DNA from: JBFWIW01 sp050253535
Lineage (GTDB): Bacteria > Bacillota > Clostridia > Oscillospirales > Oscillospiraceae
Reading direction: 5' to 3'
Length of the DNA: 64,000 bases
NCBI GenBank assembly: GCA_050253535.1
Contig: JBFWIW010000001.1
Location: forward strand, 1 to 64,000
Shown: piece by piece, positions 60,259 through 64,000 of the stretch
How the letters are laid out: the number at the start of each line of letters is the position of its first letter
Numbering within the stretch: position 1 is the stretch's first letter
Translations under genes and position numbers: made by a program
The notes under the pieces: model-generated
What the model saw: the letters and a program-made list of their open reading frames with translations, nothing else
What the model was told of the DNA's origin: nothing
Database searches by the model: none

Positions 60259-60274
60259 TGGTTCGTGCCCTCCA

Positions 60275-60514
60275 TTAGAGTGCGCCGGATTTCTTGAGCA
60301 GCGCCTTGACGGTGTCTGTGGGTTGAGCGCCGGTCTTTACCCAGTACTGGGCGCGCTCAGCGTCAACCTTGATCTCGGCGGGAGTTACCAGCGGGTTGTA
60401 GGCGCCGATTTCCTCAATGAACCTGCCGTCACGGGGAGCGCGTGAATCTGCGACGACGATCCTGTAATAAGGATTCTTCTTGGCGCCCATCCTGCGAAGT
60501 CTGATTTTGACCAT
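60275..60514 (-). CDS. rpsP: 30S ribosomal protein S16
   Basis: 79 residues: [19 protein letters not shown] and [35 protein letters not shown] 60514 set by GGAGGTGACACAA; a five-residue longer frame is the ribosome site itself. Between ffh and khpA. Confidence 0.97.
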   Translation of the reverse strand: MVKIRLRRMGAKKNPYYRIVVADSRAPRDGRFIEEIGAYNPLVTPAEIKVDAERAQYWVKTGAQPTDTVKALLKKSGAL

Positions 60515-60588
60515 TTGTGTCACCTCCATATGTTGATTAATACCAACAGGTTATATTAGCAAATATCTAAGCGATATAAGACTAAGCG

Positions 60589-61938
60589 TTAAAAACCGAA
60601 CATGCCGCGGCCTTTGCCCCGTTTACCGAGCATCCCGGGCATTTTGCCTCTTGTCATCTGCTTTGTCATGGCCTGCATGACTTCAAACTGCTTCAGAAGC
60701 CTGTTAATGTCCACGACCTGTGTCCCGCTCCCGGCGGCTATGCGTTTTTTACGGCTGCTGTTGAGAAGAGCTGGGTTATCGCGCTCTTTGGGGGTCATGG
60801 AGAGGATGATGGCCTCCGTCCGCGAGAGGGCTTTTTCGTCGATGGAGGCACCCTGAAGCGCTTTCGCGTCGACTCCGGGAAGCATTCCCGCTATATCGGA
60901 GATGCTGCCCATGGACTTAATCTGCGTGAGCTGTTCATAATAATCAGTCAGCGTGAGCTTGTTTTTTTTGAGTTTTTCGGCAAGCTCCGCCGCTTTCTTT
61001 TCGTCAAAGCTATGCTCGGCCTTTTCAATAAGGGTAAGCATGTCGCCCATACCGAGTATACGTGAGGCCATACGGCTTGGGTGGAATGCCTCTATATTAT
61101 CGAGCTTTTCGCCTGTGCCCGCAAATTTGACGGGTTTTCCCGTCACAGCCCTGACTGAGAGTGCCGCGCCGCCTCTGGCGTCGCCGTCGAGCTTAGTGAG
61201 CATGATGCCGTCGATTCCGAGCGCCTCGTCAAAAGCGGAGGCCGCGTTTACCGCATCCTGGCCTGTCATCGCGTCTACAACCAGAAGTATTTCGGTGGGT
61301 TTCACCGCCGCTTTGATGTCCTTGAGTTCGCCCATAAGGGTTTCGTCTATGTGCAGGCGGCCGGCGGTATCCAGAAAGACCATATCATTTCCATGTTTTT
61401 TCGCATGGTCGACAGCGGCTTTAGCTATCTCGACAGGATTTTCCGTGCCCATTTCGAAGACGGGAATTTCGAGCTGGGCGCCTACGGTCTGCAGCTGTTT
61501 AATTGCCGCCGGGCGGTAGATGTCACATGCTACAAGCAGGGGGCGTTTTGCGTTCTGCTTTCTCATAAGAGCAGCGAGCTTCGCGCCGTTCGTCGTCTTT
61601 CCGGCCCCTTGAAGCCCGACGAGCATTACGATCGTTGGGGACTTGGGTGAAATATTTATTTTTGCGTTCGTTCCGCCCATAAGGGCGGTGAGTTCTTCAT
61701 TAACAATTTTTATGACCATCTGCGCCGGGGTCAGGCTCTCAAGGACGCCCGCACCGACGGCCCGTTCGCTAACGGTCTTAATAAAATCGCGAACTACCTT
61801 ATAGCTGACGTCTGCCTCGAGAAGCGCTAGACGCACTTCGCGCATGGCGTCTTTTATATCCGCTTCCGAAAGGCGTCCCTTACCGCGCAGTTTTTTAAAG
61901 GAGGCGGACAGCTTTTCGGATAAACTTTCAAATGCCAT
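60589..61938 (-). CDS. ffh: Signal recognition particle protein Ffh
   Basis: Binds signal sequences and SRP RNA, delivering chains to FtsY. 449 residues: N domain (FESLSEKLSASFKKLRG), G domain with GLQGAGKTT, DTAGRLHID, TKLDGDARGG, and the methionine-rich M domain (FEVMQAMTKQMTRGKMPGML). ATG 61938 chosen because MAFESLSEKL is the family start; 24 open codons upstream are leader that contains an R1 repeat. Confidence 0.97.
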   Translation of the reverse strand: MAFESLSEKLSASFKKLRGKGRLSEADIKDAMREVRLALLEADVSYKVVRDFIKTVSERAVGAGVLESLTPAQMVIKIVNEELTALMGGTNAKINISPKSPTIVMLVGLQGAGKTTNGAKLAALMRKQNAKRPLLVACDIYRPAAIKQLQTVGAQLEIPVFEMGTENPVEIAKAAVDHAKKHGNDMVFLDTAGRLHIDETLMGELKDIKAAVKPTEILLVVDAMTGQDAVNAASAFDEALGIDGIMLTKLDGDARGGAALSVRAVTGKPVKFAGTGEKLDNIEAFHPSRMASRILGMGDMLTLIEKAEHSFDEKKAAELAEKLKKNKLTLTDYYEQLTQIKSMGSISDIAGMLPGVDAKALQGASIDEKALSRTEAIILSMTPKERDNPALLNSSRKKRIAAGSGTQVVDINRLLKQFEVMQAMTKQMTRGKMPGMLGKRGKGRGMFGF

Positions 61939-62062
61939 ACTTATGACCGTTCCTTTCGCAGCACTGGATGCACAAAATGACCATGAAAAGGAATGGGCAT
62001 AGTTGTGCATGTGTTGCGGTTGCCCGTTTGCGGGCGAGCAACACGCACCTAAAATCTGAAAA
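61939..62062 (-). repeat. R1 leader repeat copy before ffh
   Basis: On the minus strand P1 is GTGC + GTGTTGC (62048-62038) against GCAACAC + AT bulge + GCAC (62017-62005). TC / AACC internal loop; P2 GCCCG-CAAA-CGGGC (62035-62022). The 3' half is divergent: P3 is lost, but a GCATCCAGTGC hairpin and AAAGGAACGG precede the ffh ATG. Confidence 0.75.
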
Positions 62063-62083
62063 GTCTGAAACTTGTTTCAAACT

Positions 62084-62437
62084 TTATCCTTTCATCTTAC
62101 AAAGCCGCAAAATCATGTCGCATGCCAAATCGTGTGCTCTGCCCGATTCGGTAACGCGCGCGATCTCCGCGGCGGAAGCTTCAAGCGAGAGGATGAGCGC
62201 CTGCATTTCCCTGAACCTGTGTACGACACCGGTTTTTTCCTCAAATCCACGGAGGGCATTTTCCGCGCGTACGATGTTGTCGCGCACACCCTGACGTGAT
62301 ATACCGGCGTTTTCCGCGATTTCGGAGAGTGACAGATCCTCATTGTGGTAGAGGTCAAAATACTCTCTCTGTTTTTCAGTCAGAAGGTCGCCAAAGAAGT
62401 CGAACAGAAGGGTCATATCGAGGGTATCGTCTTCCAT
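62084..62437 (-). CDS. ylxM: YlxM family HTH protein
   Basis: 117 residues, a sigma-70 region-4-like helix-turn-helix: FGDLLTEKQREYFDLYHNED and LSLSEIAENAGISRQGVRDN. It is co-transcribed with ffh in Gram-positives and helps SRP function. ATG 62437 set by GGAGG 8 bases upstream; the longer frame runs into the promoter. Confidence 0.95.
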   Translation of the reverse strand: MEDDTLDMTLLFDFFGDLLTEKQREYFDLYHNEDLSLSEIAENAGISRQGVRDNIVRAENALRGFEEKTGVVHRFREMQALILSLEASAAEIARVTESGRAHDLACDMILRLCKMKG

Positions 62438-62480
62438 AGGAAAAACCTCCGCTGTAAAGCAAAAACACTTTACAGCAGTT

Positions 62481-62509
62481 ATAATATAATACCGAAGACA
62501 AAATGTCAA
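62481..62509 (-). promoter_or_regulatory. Promoter of the ylxM-ffh operon
   Basis: Minus strand TTGACA (62509-62504), 17-base spacer, TATTAT (62486-62481). Confidence 0.8.
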
Positions 62510-62572
62510 TAGCAGAGTGCGAATATTTTCCTGATGGTGGGGGAGAATGAGTTTTACGGCTTACAATGTTAA

Positions 62573-62675
62573 AATCACACTATCCGTTTTATTAAATGCA
62601 TGCCGCGCTCAGGCAAACGGCAGTCGCGGCACATTCCATTGACAACCATTTGTCACCGCGAACAGGCAGTAACAA
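62573..62675 (+). repeat. R1 leader repeat, first (truncated) of tandem pair before the glucan synthase gene
   Basis: AATCACACTATCCG, then P1 GCCGCG / CGCGGC, P2 GGC-AAAC-GGC-like arms, CACATTCCATTGACAACC as in the second whiA copy. The P3-P4 part is missing; the second copy follows directly. Confidence 0.65.
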
Positions 62676-62805
62676 AAAATATATATATTATAATGCGCCA
62701 ATTTCCCGCCGCTTACACGGTAACCGAAATTGATGCGCAATAACCTCCCGTGCGTGGGGCATTCTTTACAATTTTTACGCGTCAGCGCATGTGAGGTTAT
62801 ACGTG
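62676..62805 (+). repeat. R1 leader repeat, second of tandem pair before the glucan synthase gene
   Basis: P1 TGCGC + CAATTTC (62694-62705) against GAAATTG + AT bulge + GCGCA (62726-62739); internal loop and short P2 (GCCG/CGGT); ATAACC; P3 CCTCCCGTGCGTGGGG; CATTCTTTACAATTTTTACGC; P4 CGC-GTCA-GCG; TGTGAGG and a GTG at 62803. The gene's own start is 20 bases further on. Confidence 0.8.
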
Positions 62806-62822
62806 TTTTCAGGAGTGAAACT

Positions 62823-64000
62823 ATGGAAAGCAAAGGCGCAGAAATATATATCGACCTTCCCAATCTTGGGAATTTCGCAATGAACGTTGCCAGAGAAGCC
62901 GGCAGGGGCGGAATGGTGAGTTGCGCCAAAACGGCCTCCGCGGTGCTTACTTATCTGCGTGATATAAAAATGCTGGCTTCTGAGGCGTCGCTGGCGGGTG
63001 AGAAAACCGAGGCGTTATCATGGCTTTTAGACAACTGGTATATTGCCGAGCGCGAGGGAAAGGACGCCGTGAATGTCTTAAAGCGTTCCGAGAGTCTGCC
63101 GGGGAGCACGTGGGAAAAAGTAAACCCAACCGTTTTAAAGGCTGCCGGCGCGCTTGTACGCGCCGGCAGAGGCGAGGTTACGGGTGTCCGCATTTCGGCA
63201 TTTCTTGAAAGCTACCAACAGGTATCTGTCCTCTCTGAAAAGGAACTGTCTCTTTTTATAACCATGCTGAAGGTCGAACTCATAGCCTACCTGAGGGAAG
63301 CGGCTCAGGGAATGTCATTCCTTGACAGGAGCATCAGCGCCGTGTCGGAGCTGCCCGCCATAATGGAAAATATATTTACCTCACTGCGGTTTCTCGCGGG
63401 GTTCGACGCCTCAGAGACACTGAAAGCAGCGAGCCGCATGGAGCGGGTGCTGTCCGCAGACCCGGCGGGAGCTTATTCGAAAATGGACGAGAGGACCCGT
63501 TATTACTACAGGCATGAGCTCTCAAAGCTCGCCGAAAAATCCGGTATGACGGAATACGATGCGGCCAAATATGTCGTTAAGCTGGCAAAAGCGGACGGAT
63601 CGCATGTCGGCAAATATATTTTTCGGGAACCGCTGGGCAGGCGAAAGCACCGTCCGGAAGGCGGAGGATATTTTGGAACAATTGTGATCGCAAGCCTTTT
63701 CCTTGCGATACTTCTCGGCTTTTTGCTGAAACACCCGTTGGTACCGATACTTCTTGTATTCCCAATATCCGAAATAGTGAAAAACGTTACGGATTATTTC
63801 GCCGTTCGGCTTTTCAGACCGAATTTTATCCCGAGGATGGAGCTTTCACGCGGTGTGCCGGCGGAAGGAAGAACGATATGCGTCATATCGGCGCTCCTTT
63901 CAAAACCGGAAAGTGCCGCGCATTATTCCGAACTTCTGGAGGAGTATATGCTGGCAAACCGGGATGCCGGTAAGAATCTCACGTTCGGTATCCTGGCTGA
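62823..64000 (+). CDS. Cyclic beta-glucan synthase-like protein (NdvB type), 3'-truncated by window edge
   Basis: 392 codons visible, open to the window end. The N-terminal 280 residues are helical (LPNLGNFAMNVAREA; DERTRYYYRHELSKLAEKSG, then YDAAKYVVKLAKAD), the region that precedes the glycosyltransferase in NdvB-like proteins of about 2800 residues. Two membrane helices follow (GTIVIASLFLAILLGFLL, VPILLVFPISEIV), and then PRMELSRGVPAEGRT and ISALLSKPESAAHY, matching the start of the GT84 domain. Full-length members polymerise and then cyclise or phosphorolyse beta-1,2-glucan. ATG 62823 with AGGAG 7 bases upstream. The final activity cannot be judged without the rest. Confidence 0.75.
   Translation, partial: MESKGAEIYIDLPNLGNFAMNVAREAGRGGMVSCAKTASAVLTYLRDIKMLASEASLAGEKTEALSWLLDNWYIAEREGKDAVNVLKRSESLPGSTWEKVNPTVLKAAGALVRAGRGEVTGVRISAFLESYQQVSVLSEKELSLFITMLKVELIAYLREAAQGMSFLDRSISAVSELPAIMENIFTSLRFLAGFDASETLKAASRMERVLSADPAGAYSKMDERTRYYYRHELSKLAEKSGMTEYDAAKYVVKLAKADGSHVGKYIFREPLGRRKHRPEGGGYFGTIVIASLFLAILLGFLLKHPLVPILLVFPISEIVKNVTDYFAVRLFRPNFIPRMELSRGVPAEGRTICVISALLSKPESAAHYSELLEEYMLANRDAGKNLTFGILA

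Noticed and set aside
1..64000. CRISPR array, tRNA, rRNA, transposase, phage or toxin-antitoxin genes
   Set aside because: I looked for regularly spaced repeats, tRNA cloverleaf ends with TTCGA arms, IS-type transposase motifs and phage modules and saw none.

Overview
The window reads as chromosome of a spore-forming member of the Clostridia, most like the Oscillospirales/Ruminococcaceae group. The evidence is a SpoIIE phosphatase gene, the Gram-positive block hprK-murB-rapZ-yvcK-whiA followed by dnaE, and Firmicute housekeeping genes (mrnC, rqcH, tmcAL, ylxM, khpA, DUF951, yqeG, a CD1247-type zinc ribbon). I see no rRNA, tRNA, CRISPR array, prophage or transposase. Gene density is high, and most transcription units end in clear hairpin terminators.

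Layout. 1-2.1 kb: 3' part of gpsA facing obg. 2.3-9.6 kb: a cell-surface polysaccharide operon (murJ, a Wzy/WaaL-type ligase or polymerase, a GT4 glycosyltransferase, two DUF4330 membrane proteins, and a GT4-CsaB fusion), followed by a structured RNA-like element with its own terminator. 9.9-14.5 kb (minus): glpK-degV, rplU-rpmA, ackA. 14.6-15.8 kb: tmcAL. 15.9-20.4 kb (minus): SAH/MTA deaminase, ahcY, wecB, alkD. 20.7-24.6 kb (minus): rpmB, proC, spoIIE and a small tail-anchored protein. 24.8-34.6 kb (plus): hprK, murB, rapZ, yvcK, whiA, dnaE, cysK. 34.6-41 kb: an FAD protein, a QueG-like ferredoxin-type reductase and a heterodimeric ABC exporter. 41-44.5 kb: mrnC-rqcH, then thioesterase and nth. 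44.7-52.3 kb: glyA, rarA, DUF951, hisC, an unknown protein, yqeG, pepP-like, efp, zinc ribbon. 52.4-56.1 kb: TSUP transporter, ABC-F ATPase, YdcF. 56.2-62.4 kb (minus): ylxM-ffh-rpsP-khpA-rimM-trmD with an M29 aminopeptidase and a TIM-barrel isomerase. The window ends in the 5' part of a cyclic beta-glucan synthase-like gene.

The most unusual signal is a family of about 130-nt leader repeats, here called R1. There are eight copies in front of seven unrelated genes (mtaD-like deaminase, ahcY, rapZ, whiA, rarA, ffh and the glucan synthase gene). Every copy has the same orientation as its gene, and all but one of the seven leaders end on the gene's own Shine-Dalgarno and start codon. The copies share a fold: helix P1 with a two-base AT bulge on its 3' side, an asymmetric internal loop (TC opposite AACC), hairpin P2, a CCTCCC/GGGAGG hairpin P3, a conserved single strand near CATTCATTACAATTTAT, and a small GCGC hairpin P4 touching the Shine-Dalgarno. 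P1 and P2 sequences differ between copies but stay paired, which is what a selected RNA structure would show. Most copies lie inside operons, so they would act on translation or RNA stability rather than on promoter choice.

A second dispersed repeat (R2, about 160-170 bp) occurs at 37.2 kb and, inverted, at 59.8 kb, where it lies in a hairpin-rich gap that splits khpA from rimM. All functions are read from sequence and family knowledge; no database search was run.
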